NCBI GenBank assembly: GCA_014885115.2
Contig: WKLE02005908.1
Span: 7,605 to 20,023, forward strand
Origin: Asterionellopsis glacialis
Lineage: Eukaryota; Bacillariophyta; Plagiogrammaphyceae; Rhaphoneidales; Asterionellopsidaceae
Direction of reading: 5' to 3'
DNA length: 12,419 nucleotides
How positions within the stretch are numbered: the stretch's first letter is position 1; each line of letters begins with the position of its first letter. The notes beneath the pieces are model-generated. The model saw nothing but the letters and a program-made list of their open reading frames with translations. It ran no database searches and was not told where the DNA came from. Both the position numbers and the translations under genes were made by a program. This document shows, one piece after another, positions 1 to 9,775 of this stretch.

Positions 1-183
1 TTTTACAGCGTTCTCACCCAAGCACCAATCCAACCAAAGACCTGATATAGGCCTACCAACAGTACTAAAGTATATCCTACGTACAAAAGTAGTACGTTAT
101 CGATACTTTAAAGTTGATTTGGATACAGAATTTAAGTTGGCAAGATGCTTATGGAAACAAACAACATGTGTATCGTGTTCCAT

Positions 184-204
184 TCCTGCATGAATGATGC
201 AGGA
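184..204. repeat. Perfect 8-bp inverted repeat (hairpin)
   Basis: TCCTGCAT and ATGCAGGA flank the 5-nt loop GAATG. The stem includes the TGA that closes the left-edge open frame, and an A-rich tract follows at 210-240. It could be a 3'-end structure of an upstream transcript or a binding site; no further evidence. Confidence 0.6.
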
Positions 205-969
205 CTGAATAAAAATTCAAAATTTGTAAAAAAAAAAATTTGTCGATCCCGCGTGTATGTATGGATTGGTAATTATTGATATTATTTGAAACTTGCCAAT
301 TCTAGTTTGAAAAATGTATCAAACTGGAATATCCATTTTGTTAGTAAATCTTTATATGGCTAATTTACCTCAATAAGTATTATTTATGAGATTGATGTTA
401 AATAATACCTATGAAAGAATGCTTGGTAGTTAAACTGACTTTGGCACGAACACGTACGAGTTCATACAAGTATGTACCTGTATTGCACCTATTATTCATT
501 TTGCGTGGCGGATGCATTCGAGAAGATCTGCTTTCATGTTGGATGCGCGACAGACAGTAGTTAGTAAGTAGAGTTTTCGTTTTTCATTTTTTTTTCTCAC
601 CTTTGCGCCCCGCCCGTGTCTACTCTTGTGCTGCTGTACGACGTATCGGCTGTCGGAGCGGAGCGCTTTCTAAAAAAAAAACTAGTTTTCTGTCTGGGGG
701 GATCGCATACCATTATCCAGGTTTGAATTTTCATCCGTCAATATAATATAAGTAGTCAATCGTTGCAAACAAGTGCACAATATTAAACCCAGAGAGGATT
801 GAAAAAAAAAAGAAAAAAAATCGATCCAAGAATTAAAACGCTGCTTCAGTCGGTCGTTCCGCGGGACAGAACCATTTTTTTGTGGGAGGGTTCCATTCCA
901 TTCCATATCAAGTCAGTCTTTTGTACTCGTTCAACTGAGTATAATCTGGTTGTCTGTACCAGACATAAC

Positions 970-1002
970 ATGCCAACGGAAAGTAAAAAACGAGAAACGT
1001 AA
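970..1002 (+). promoter_or_regulatory. Possible upstream mini-ORF in the kinesin 5' leader
   Basis: ATG at 970 opens a 10-codon frame (MPTESKKRET, then TAA) in a different frame from the kinesin, ending 47 nt before the main ATG. If the transcript starts upstream of 970 it could lower translation. The transcription start is not known, so this is tentative. Confidence 0.3.
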
Positions 1003-1049
1003 ATCATTCAACATAATAATAATATACTTACTCCGCCGCAAAACCAAAA

Positions 1050-4000
1050 ATGCCACAACCTACAACAGCAACCTACATGAGTTCTAATAATTCACATTCA
1101 AATAATAATGATACGCAACACAAGAAGAACAAGAAAAAGGATGATCATTTACAAGTGGCTGTCCGTGTTCGTCCCATGTTACCTTCGGAGTATGGGAGTG
1201 TTTCATGTATAGATATTATTGATCCCAATCAAACAACTATTCGAATTGGCGGTGAGGATGGTCCAACATTTTGTTTCGATCGAGCCTTTGATGGTACGGC
1301 AACACAGCAGGATGTTTATCAAACGAAAGTTGTACCATTGTTAAATGCGTGTTTAGAGGGGTATAATGCCACCGTTTTGGCATATGGACAAACAGGATCG
1401 GGCAAGACACATTCCATCATGGGAAGTACATTTGACGATGACGACGACGACCATGATGAGAATGATCAAGCTGGTATCATCCCTCGAGCTTTACATGACT
1501 TGTTTCAACATTTAGATGCCATGACGTTGGAGAATAATGATAATGCAAATTCAATTGCGGAAAGCAAAGATGACCGTACAACGACAACGACGACTACGAC
1601 TGTAGATGTACGAGTCCAATTTTTAGAATTGTACGGAGAAGATATTCGTGATTTGTTATCTCACCAGAATCATCATCATCATCGGTCTGCAAGTTCAACT
1701 TTGTTACAACATTCCAATCACAGCAATGTGAGTAGGAAATCATCTAGAAAAAAGACTTCTACTATGGATATCAATCCAAGTAAATTAACAATTCGTGAAA
1801 TTCATAATGAACCCGAAGTCCTAGGTGCAACAACTCAAAAGGTAACATCCGCGGAGGAAGCTTTAATGTGTTTAACACGGGGAATGTTACGACGCGTCAC
1901 AGGTGCAACAGCTATGAATGCATCCTCGTCACGGAGTCATGCCATCCTTTCCTTACAAATTGAAATCACACAAGGCAATTCAAGTCGTCGTTCGAAATTC
2001 AATTTTGTAGACTTGGCAGGAAGTGAACGGCAAAAACGTACACAATCATCAGGACAACGGTTAAAGGAGGGGATTGATATCAATAAGGGATTGTTGGTTT
2101 TGGGAAATGTTATTTCTGCATTAACATCTTCCAATGGAGGAGGAGGCGGTGCAACAGCAACAGCAGCAGCATTTGTTCCCTATCGGGATTCCAAACTGAC
2201 TCGATTACTCAAGGGTAGTTTAGGAGGGAATCATAAAACCTTAATGTTGGCATGTGTATCACCATCCTCCTCGAATTTAGAAGAATCCATCAATTGTTTA
2301 CGATACGCGAATCGTGCCAAAAATATTCAGAACAATGCCATTGTCAATCTCGATGCAGGATCACAACTCATTCTGGAACTCAAGGGTGAAATCCATTCCT
2401 TGGCTTCTGTACTTTTGATGTATGTACAAGACTATGGTCAAATAGGAAACAACATTATCAGCAGTGGTGGCAATACTAAACTATACACAGTCGAAGCGTT
2501 ACAACAACTATTACAAGAACATTCGGAGTCTTCCACAATGACTACCGACAAGAAAAAGTCAAACACTTCACCTTTAAAACAACAACGCAAACAACAACAA
2601 AAACAAAATAGATACTCCTCATCATTAAAGAGTTCAAGTTTATATGTATCACCAACATCACCCCAACGAATTTCACCACCACCACAACAACAAATATCAC
2701 GTCCTCCTTTGATGGATATTCCACCGACTACTCCTACTCGGAATAATGGTATCAACAATACTATTAGTTACAATGATACTCATTCTCCATCCATATCTGG
2801 ATCATCAGGACAACAACAGCAACAGCAACAACAGAATGATTATTTAGAACAAGAATTAGGACGCATCCGTGAATTATTACGTCAATCAAAACGTGAATTG
2901 ATACAAACACAAGAAGAATTGTATGCAACCAAAGCTGAAAAGGAGTTATATAGATTACAATTGCAGTCTTCTGAAGGGGGAACAACAGCGACATTTGATA
3001 ATATACAACAGACAAAGGAAACTAACAATAACAAGACCAACAACAATCCTGAAGATGATATTCCAAGAGCACAAGATAATGATAAGGAAGAAGCGAAAGA
3101 AAATCATCCTCAACAAGTTTTCTATCAAAGAACTATAGCATATGAAAAAGAAATTTCAACACTGAAACAATCTTTGAGGAATGCGAATGCACAACTAGAG
3201 CAACATCAACATCGTTATCATGACGATTCATCATCCATGATGATTCCACCTCCGCCTATACTGACACCGAATGTATCAGCATCATCACCTGTCATTACAC
3301 GTGCAACAAAGATCTTACAAGAAGAAAAGGCTCAATTATCCTACTTGCAACAACAACACTCAAACATTAGCGGTAACAACAATGACAGTCTTGGTCATAA
3401 TGATGACACTGGGGAATTAGGACATTCTAGTTCTGAAAGTGCCATTTTAAAAGCTAAAGCATTACAATCTATATCACCAGCCTTGCAATTAGATGCAGAA
3501 GAAGCTGCTGAAGAAGCAGCCCTGGATCAAATGAAACAAAAGTATATTGTTGACGAGGACGACCTTGATCATGAAGAGGGTGATGCTACCAATGCCGATC
3601 TTTCTACAAATTCTGCCAGTCCTACTAGTACTGCTCTTACACCATTTGCAAACAACAAGAATAAGAGCAGCAATAGCAGCAGCAGCCAAACCAATAAACG
3701 TCAAGTGAAAGCACATTTGTTTGAATTATCTACAAGTATTGCTGCCAAAGAGGAACTGATTGAACAATTAGAAATGAGTTTACAAAAGTATGCGGTATGT
3801 ATATTTCTACTCTTGAGAAGATTGGTTGTTTTCCTTGCTGGTATTCACCAACTTCCTCTTACACGAACTCACAACGCATGATACCCCTTGCACTTTTTGC
3901 TGTCTCATTTTCAACATAGGCTATGCGTGAGTTCTATGAAACAAAACTCAAACAAATGGAAGAACAAGTAGCAGAACGTGAGGCTGAACGATTACAACTA

Positions 4001-7000
4001 TTGGAAGAACTCATGAGGGTAGACAACAGTGACAAGCAACAAGTTGGAGGTGGCTTAGATGGTCATCGAAATGATTTAGAAGAAAAACTCAAGGCCAAGG
4101 AAACACACATTGCAACATTGCGAAAACGCAAATCTGAATTGGTCAATTTGACACAGGTCTCATCACAAAATGAAGCTGACATCGATAAATTGCAACGGGA
4201 CGTTGTAGATATGAAACAAAAGAAGGTTGAATTACAAAAGCTGTTGACCCAAAGTAATAAAGTTCACGCAACAGAAATGAAACGTATGAAGAAGGATATT
4301 GTTCAGAAAGATCGTGAAACTGCTAAATTACGCAAAGAATTGACAGTGAAATCATCAGAAGCCTCCAAGGCTAAGTTAGTCGCAAAGGCAAGATTGGAAG
4401 AATTAAGTTCATTGAGAACAAAGTTCAAGGAATCTGAAAAGAAATTACGTGTGCAAATTATTAAACGGCGGATGATGGAAAAAGCAGGATTGGATTCAGT
4501 CATGGTAGGACGAACAACCAATACTGGTACGAGAAAAAAAGCCAACAATACCAATCGTCGTACTATTGGTCGTCAACAGTCCTCGTATGGCCGAACTATC
4601 ACTGACACCAATAAGACAAGAAGTACTCAAGATTCAAATGATTCTCCATCTCAGCAGCAGTCGAAAGTAACTTCAGGGGCTGCCGCCTGCATTGACTTTG
4701 ATGCTTTACGTGATTATTTGGATGAAAAGGTAGCAGATGTAGGCCGAAAGGAAACAATCGCCTTAAAAATTGCAAGTGAATGGGAAGATCACTACGAAAT
4801 TGTTCAACAACGTGATGAATTGTTACGACAAAGTAAAGATGGAAGCGGAGACAGCCGTGAACACTTGGACCGAATTGAGGCTTTGGAAATTCAAGCACAA
4901 TATAAAGAAAGTCGCATCCGTTTGTTTTCTAAACGCCTAGGACGTGGAGCAACAGCATCTGATCAAGAGACCAATGATGCAATGAAAGAAGATGCTTCTT
5001 CTGCGGAAGATGCCATTTTCCGCGATAGAGGATTTAAATCGATCTGTAAAGGTGAGTGTGTTTCTTTAATAGCTACCTTCCCTGTCATGCTATACATCAA
5101 CTACTTTCTTCCTATTATTCGTCATGATGATGCTCCTCATGGACAACTTTTCTCATGTCATTTTAATTCTTTTGCTTTCTTTTCTACCTATAATTATTTT
5201 TTTCTCTTATTCTTGTCTAGGAATTTCTGGGACCAATGCTGTCAAGTCTGCTGCTCGAGCCTTGTTTGGTATGGTCGTTCGAGAAAGAAGACGTGTAATA
5301 TCACTTGCCAAAACAGCATCACAGCTTGATGATCGATTGGTTCAGGCTGAAAGTGATTTGGCAGAAAAGGAAGAAGCCATCCGAACTTATATAGAAGAGG
5401 ATCGAATTGAACGGTCTAATATGGCTCTTAATCAACAAGAAAAAATCTTGTCTCTTATGGAACTTGTCCAGCTAGAGGATAAGACGCCTTCTGTGGATGG
5501 TTCAAAGAACACCCGTACTTCTTCTACGACCCCGACCACACAAGATGGGAACGTTGGAATTATAACAACTGATGCAGAAAAACAACACCTTGAGGACGAC
5601 AGGACAAGAAGCCTTTCTATCATGGGACAGTCCAGCTCGAAGATGCTCATCATGGCAAATGAACGTGTCTCAGTCCTTGAAGAGCAGCTACGTGAATTGG
5701 AGGGTTCCCACGAGGCAATGCTGGATTACCAGGAAAAAGAAAAGTCTACGAGGTCAATGCTTACAGAGAAAACAAATGAGTGTGACGATTTGAAAAAGAA
5801 TAACGCTGATCTTCACAGTACCCTTTGGAAGGTACATGAGTATCTCCTGGGCATGAAAGAAACAACGAAAGAGATCAACCTGGATGAGAGTGAAAGGCGG
5901 TACTTGAATGAAGTTTTAGATATTGTGATGGATGCTTTGAAAGAAGGGCGTGGAGAAATGAGAAGCGGCAATTCTATCAAAGATTCTTTTTCTAGTTCTA
6001 GACAGCCAAGGACCCCCAATAGAAGTGTTCTCACTGCACGTTTAAGCAGACAAATAGAACTTCTGGATTCGACTGAAAGTGATGATGATCTTGGAGATGA
6101 AGGAGGCAATGACCCAGATTGGGCTGGTGACATTATGAAAGATTTAGCCATCATAGCAGAGGGAGGATTGCCTTCTGCACATCGCGAAAGATCATTATCA
6201 GCAGCAGATGAAAAACAAGTTGTTGCAAACGAATCATCTGTCTTTGATCGTCTGACAAACCCTGGAAACTTTACAGGTGTCCAAAAACAGAAAACCACGC
6301 TTGACAATACCACAAACCGGACTAAACGAGATACTTCGATCTTGCGGGCGAAGAGGGACTCGGCACCGGCAATAGCAAAGCACTCAAAGTTGGAATCTCC
6401 GTCAGGTTTGACGGTCAGTATTCCGTCTAGTTCTCCATCTAAATCCAATACTACTCAGCAGATTCCTTTAGTTGGGAGGAGCAAAAATAAAAAGTCGGAC
6501 AAAAATGAAACAAATAACAAATCAGGTAATGAAGAACGCTCTGTATTTGAACGTTTGGTGAGTCCTTCCAACTATACAGGTATCCACAAAGAGAAAGCCG
6601 TGATTCAACAAGAAGTTAAGAAAGCGGAAGAAACTTCGCCAGAGACGGATGAGCTACTAGACGAATTGTTGGCAGATGATGTTGTGGAATACGATGGTGA
6701 TCCTGTATCCTACGAGGTTCCAGATTCAATCGCTGGGGATCATAGCATATCGAAAACAAAGAATGATGAGTACGCGGGCAAAGACGTTTTTGAACGATTG
6801 CAAAATACCATGACACAGTCGTACGCTATCAAGGCACATCATAATCCTGTTCGGCCTATTTCCTCAGATCTTAGTAGTTTGGCATCAGCTACCGATGAGC
6901 ACATATCCCCAACAAGCTTTTCACAAGAAGTACCTGCCGATCAGGGCCACGAAAAGGAGAGGAATCGCATACCAAAAGAATCAATAGAAGACTATACCAA

Positions 7001-7316
7001 GAAGAATGTCTTTGAGAGACTTCAGCAAACGACAACACAAGCGTATGCGAAAAAGAAGAACCCTACCATTGATTATCATGCAGTACCGTGGAATCATGAA
7101 AATAGTTCCATGGTGTCATCTGATGGTGGGCATTTTTCAGCAGCAGCTTCTATTGGAGATACCGATGCTGCACGCCGTCCCTCTACAACTCATCACACGG
7201 ATATTGAAACATATACTCAGCAAAATGTCTTTGAGCGCCTTCAAAATACAGTCACAGCTTCATATGCTGTGAGGAAGAACGTTCCTAATGGCAAAGCACC
7301 AAATAAACCAATGTAA
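1050..7316 (+). CDS. Kinesin-4 family motor protein (KIF4/KIF21-like), 3 exons, with VFERL-repeat tail
   Basis: Spliced CDS is join(1050..3794, 3920..5051, 5221..7316), 1990 residues. Start: first in-frame ATG, context AAAAATGCC, with the motor beginning about 34 residues in. Motor (about 34-428): P-loop GQTGSGKT 113-120, switch I NASSSRSH 290-297, switch II DLAGSE 321-326, end NCLRYANRAKNIQN 415-428. The blocks RLKEGIDINKGLL and LGNVISAL after switch II are typical of kinesin-4 (KIF4, KIF21, KIF7/27). The motor contains low-complexity insertions (D129-134, T177-184, a His/Ser-rich stretch from about 207). Next come a Q/N-rich linker with Q588-595, coiled coils at about 597-640 and 890-1110, a basic patch, further helical segments across exon 3, and a disordered tail with five VF[DE]RL repeats (1633-1978). 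Family knowledge: kinesin-4s are ATP-driven, plus-end-directed or microtubule-growth-suppressing motors of spindle midzone, chromosomes or cilia; which role applies here cannot be read from sequence. No KIF4-type Cys-rich tail was seen. Family call very sure, cellular role not. Confidence 0.95.
3795..3919 (+). other. Kinesin intron 1 (125 nt, phase 0)
   Basis: The donor GTATGT follows codon GCG, and the acceptor ...TTCAACATAG precedes GCT ATG CGT GAG. Reading through would leave the coiled-coil sequence and reach a stop at 3879-3881. Splicing restores a continuous heptad-like helix (LEMSLQKYA joined to AMREFYETKLKQMEEQ). The length is not a multiple of three, so retention would truncate the protein after the first coiled coil. 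Confidence 0.9.
5052..5220 (+). other. Kinesin intron 2 (169 nt, phase 1)
   Basis: The donor is AAAG|GTGAGT. The acceptor TCTTGTCTAG lies after a long pyrimidine tract (5190-5218). The split Gly codon G|GA joins SICK to GISGTNAVKSAARALFG. The hydrophobic peptide readable from an ATG at 5124 is only intron translation, not a membrane segment. Confidence 0.92.
6240..7277 (+). repeat. Five VF[DE]RL protein repeats in the kinesin tail
   Basis: The repeats begin at residues 1633 (VFDRLTNPGNFTGVQK), 1734 (VFERLVSPSNYTGIHK), 1815 (VFERLQNTMTQSYAIK), 1889 (VFERLQQTTTQAYAKK) and 1962 (VFERLQNTVTASYAVRK). Spacing is 101, 81, 74 and 73 residues. The last three share an upstream acidic/Tyr lead such as DYTKKN or TYTQQN. 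The DNA copies differ in codon use, so these are old, protein-level repeats and not a recent tandem duplication. Repeats 1 and 2 resemble the RLTD..KFTGSHK stretch of TPPP/p25-alpha proteins. Function is unknown; microtubule or tubulin binding is an inference. Confidence 0.85.
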
Positions 7317-7530
7317 TACTCTGACCTAGATTTTCTTGCAATTACTAGAACCAAATGCTGTAGTAACATGGCGTGACCTGTCGTAGATAATTCACAAAAG
7401 GAATGCAGCATGAAAAAAATATAATATAATATGAATATAAAGATCAAGTTTTATCTGTTTCTCAAACCAATGGAGATCTGTCTTTCTGTCTCTTGGTAGG
7501 ATTGTCAATCGTTTACTTAGTACCTTCTCT
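7317..7530. other. Short 3'-to-3' spacer between kinesin and OXA1
   Basis: The two convergent genes end with TAA codons 214 bp apart. The spacer must hold both 3' UTRs and polyadenylation sites. An AT-rich run around 7412-7442 (repeats of AATATA) is the likely 3'-end region for the kinesin transcript, but no canonical AATAAA is seen on the plus strand. Overlapping 3' UTRs are plausible. Confidence 0.6.
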
Positions 7531-8901
7531 TTACTTTTTACGACGTCTTCCAACAGAATTACCACGATTGCGTCCTGTACGAATCATGGCAGCTTTCTTT
7601 TGACTATCGATCGCTTCATTATGTTGTTGAATCTTTTGTTGTTCTGTCACAGCTTTGCCTTGTACTTTATCTACCATTTCATTGACAGAATCCATGATGG
7701 ATTTGTTATTGCCGGGAGCGCCAGGGACAGGCTTCGGTGGATCCCAGATGTTTAACATTTTACGTATCTGTTTGTTACGAAAGGCAATGGATTGCAACAA
7801 GGAAATGGAATTATTGGTAACCCAGTAACACAAGACAGCACTACTGAGAGTCGTTGCGACAGGAATCATCATGAAACTCATACCACGAAAGACATTCATC
7901 ATGATTTGTCCCTGTTGTGGATTTGTGGCCATCATTTGTTCTTTGCCTAATTCAATCATGATTAGAAAGGATAGAGCAGATCCAATGGGTAAAATATAAA
8001 GGGGATCGGATACAGTCAAATCTGGAAACCACAAGAGTCCACCGGTAGCCAATTCGTCGGGAAAGTAATTGGGCATTTTACGCAATCCAAAAAACATACC
8101 CATAAACATGGGTGCCTGAATAAGAGGCAAGGCCAAGGCTCTCATGGGATTGCAATCGTACTTTTTAAACAAGGCTCTCATTTGCATCCCCATTTTGACT
8201 TGTTGTTGTTGATCGGGGTTGGGTCCTAATTTATCCATTTCCGCCTTTAATTGTTGCATTTCGGGTTGCATGTGAGCCATGCGGGCTGTGTTTTGTTGGG
8301 ATTTAATAAAGAGTGGCAACAGGACGACACGGACACAACACGTGACACCAACAATGGATAATCCAATGGGTACATCCGCGACAGTGTGGACGTAATTGAC
8401 AGCATTGATGGCTTGATCGGCAATATTCCACCATGTAGGGTCAAAGACTTCGGCACCACTACCACCAGTTGTCGTCGTTGTTGTTTCCACGGCATCTGTA
8501 ACTGTGGACACTGCTTGAGCTGTTTTTTCATCTTGAAAGATTTTAGTCATGGTTTCATCAAAGGATGCTGAAGATGGTGGACTTTTTTCTTCGCATTGTG
8601 TTGTAGCAGCATTCAATATCGAATTATTAGTATTGGACAAGGAAAATGATGATACTGCTGTAGTAGATGAAAAGGTTCGAACTCCTCCTGTCGTATTTGT
8701 TGGATGCAACACGAGTAAAGATACATTGTGATGATTATTGTTGTTGTGCATTTGGAATGCTGGAGATGGGCCATTATTCCCTAATCCTCCGTGTTGTTCT
8801 ATCGTTTTGGACAATGTACGATAATTTACTTTTCCTCCTTCTGCTGCTATACGACGGAGACTTGAGCAACTACTTGTTTTACTTGTGGCAATACGAAGCA
8901 T
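7531..8901 (-). CDS. OXA1: Mitochondrial inner-membrane insertase OXA1 (YidC/Oxa1/Alb3 family)
   Basis: Intronless, 456 residues. OXA1 inserts mitochondrially encoded and some imported proteins into the inner membrane from the matrix side. The N-terminus MLRIATSKTSSCSSLRRIAA is basic and Ser-rich with no acidic residue, as expected of a mitochondrial presequence; it has no plastid bipartite signal, arguing against ALB3. An Asn/His/Ser/Thr-rich region follows to about 150. The 60KD_IMP/YidC core spans about 155-385, with hydrophobic segments near 177-199, 253-273, 299-318 and 338-372. Arg191 in the first (CVRVVLLPLFIK) matches the conserved groove arginine of YidC/Oxa1. Between the first two segments lies the amphipathic MQPEMQQLKAEM hairpin, and LPLIQAPMFMGMFFGLRKM is characteristic. 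The C-terminal tail (about 395-456) is charged and ends GRRRKK, matching the ribosome-binding matrix tail of Oxa1. The start is the only ATG giving the presequence. Confidence 0.95.
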   Translation of the reverse strand: MLRIATSKTSSCSSLRRIAAEGGKVNYRTLSKTIEQHGGLGNNGPSPAFQMHNNNNHHNVSLLVLHPTNTTGGVRTFSSTTAVSSFSLSNTNNSILNAATTQCEEKSPPSSASFDETMTKIFQDEKTAQAVSTVTDAVETTTTTTGGSGAEVFDPTWWNIADQAINAVNYVHTVADVPIGLSIVGVTCCVRVVLLPLFIKSQQNTARMAHMQPEMQQLKAEMDKLGPNPDQQQQVKMGMQMRALFKKYDCNPMRALALPLIQAPMFMGMFFGLRKMPNYFPDELATGGLLWFPDLTVSDPLYILPIGSALSFLIMIELGKEQMMATNPQQGQIMMNVFRGMSFMMIPVATTLSSAVLCYWVTNNSISLLQSIAFRNKQIRKMLNIWDPPKPVPGAPGNNKSIMDSVNEMVDKVQGKAVTEQQKIQQHNEAIDSQKKAAMIRTGRNRGNSVGRRRKK

Positions 8902-9519
8902 CTTTTGAATGTATTTTTGTTGTTCTTAGGTGAACGCTTATATTTACTATATATTTTTTCGTCGTTTGTAAGATCAAAAATAAATGCCAACACTAACTCT
9001 CACAAATTAGTTTAATACTCTTTTATGCTTCGAACAAGAAAGGTCTTGTATATCTTCTCGCTGTTGTCGATTTCAGAAGGGAAACACGGTCAGAGTGTCT
9101 TGTTCTAGAAATCTGAAGTACTGTAGCAGAACTGATCGACAGTCTTTTAGAGAGTGGGTGTGATAATGGCGATGACACAGAGCTTTGTGGGTGTGGTGAC
9201 AGAATGATGCCAATGATGCTGGTGGGGAGAGAGGAAAAATTCAGATGAGAAAAAAAGCAACGTACTCGTACACATGTACGGACGGTATCAAAGGGTGTTG
9301 ACAAAAAGTGTGTGGATGCGAATGCGTGTGTGTTTCATCCGCGCAGGACAGGGAGAAGAAAACACAATTCAAATCTCCAACTCCCGAATGACAAGGAGTG
9401 CTAAATATGAACCATTTCACCCCTTGCCCAACAATGCTCAGTTACAGTAGTGGAATATTTTAAAATACAAGTTTATACTCTTATAGCAATGACAAAATAA
9501 TACTTGTAGCGTTTGGCTT

Positions 9520-9541
9520 GGACTCCTACCGGACTCCTACC
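9520..9541. repeat. 11-bp perfect tandem duplication
   Basis: The unit GGACTCCTACC occurs twice head to tail (9520-9530, 9531-9541), followed by GTACTTGGTAC. It lies about 620 bp upstream of the OXA1 start and beyond the glycosyltransferase stop. It may be replication slippage or a paired binding site. Confidence 0.8.
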
Positions 9542-9715
9542 GTACTTGGTACAAACTAATGACAACAGACACATCCTTGACCATTCTACAACTGGTGAGA
9601 GGATGCATTTTTATATTTCTAAATGGTACAACAAGGTGAGATTTGCCAACTTTAGTCTTCCAGCTCCTCCTCTACAACACATCTATTGACTTTTCAATTA
9701 TCTTGAAGACTATCA

Positions 9716-9721
9716 TTTATT
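9716..9721 (-). terminator. Candidate polyadenylation signal AATAAA for the glycosyltransferase gene
   Basis: TTTATT on the plus strand reads AATAAA on the minus strand, about 55 nt past the TAG stop of the minus-strand gene. Position and sequence fit a eukaryotic poly(A) signal, but the hexamer is common in AT-rich DNA and diatom signals are variable. Confidence 0.35.
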
Positions 9722-9775
9722 TCTATACTGAATACTCCATTTTTTGCTCAGCAGTACGTACTCAGTACATTCCCT

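Larger units (their letters stand above)
1..1049. other. Left flank: mostly non-coding, with kinesin promoter/5' UTR
   Basis: AT-rich DNA with no recognised gene. A frame on the plus strand is open from base 2 to a TGA at 191-193 (63 codons, no start seen), with no recognisable domain. A GC-richer patch at about 603-668 and an AT-rich TATA-like stretch near 739-751 lie upstream of the kinesin start and are the likeliest promoter elements. A mini-ORF of 10 codons (970-1002) ends 47 nt before the kinesin ATG. Confidence 0.55.
8902..9775. other. Non-coding spacer: OXA1 promoter/5' UTR and glycosyltransferase 3' flank
   Basis: No convincing gene. Immediately upstream of OXA1 (about 8940-8960) is an AT-rich TATA-like stretch. 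Around 9130-9330 the plus strand is G/T-rich. An 11-bp tandem duplication lies at 9520-9541 and a perfect 10-bp palindrome AGTACGTACT at 9753-9762. A 93-residue minus-strand open frame (9304-9023) starts with TTG, has Ser-rich uncharacteristic content and is not called. Confidence 0.6.

Noticed and set aside
682..906. 74-codon minus-strand open frame
   Set aside because: It has an ATG but no domain, overlaps the likely kinesin promoter/leader and reads through A/T homopolymers; probably chance.
799..1002. 67-codon plus-strand open frame upstream of the kinesin
   Set aside because: It begins with TTG, not ATG, and its content is A-rich low complexity; only the internal ATG at 970 was kept, as a possible mini-ORF.
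5124..5220. Apparent Met-rich hydrophobic N-terminus for a separate protein starting at 5124
   Set aside because: This stretch is the 3' part of intron 2 (pyrimidine-rich), with clear donor and acceptor sites and a coiled-coil frame that continues across the junction.
9023..9304. 93-codon minus-strand open frame in the spacer upstream of OXA1
   Set aside because: It starts with TTG, is Ser/Arg-rich without recognisable motifs, and lies in the expected OXA1 promoter region.
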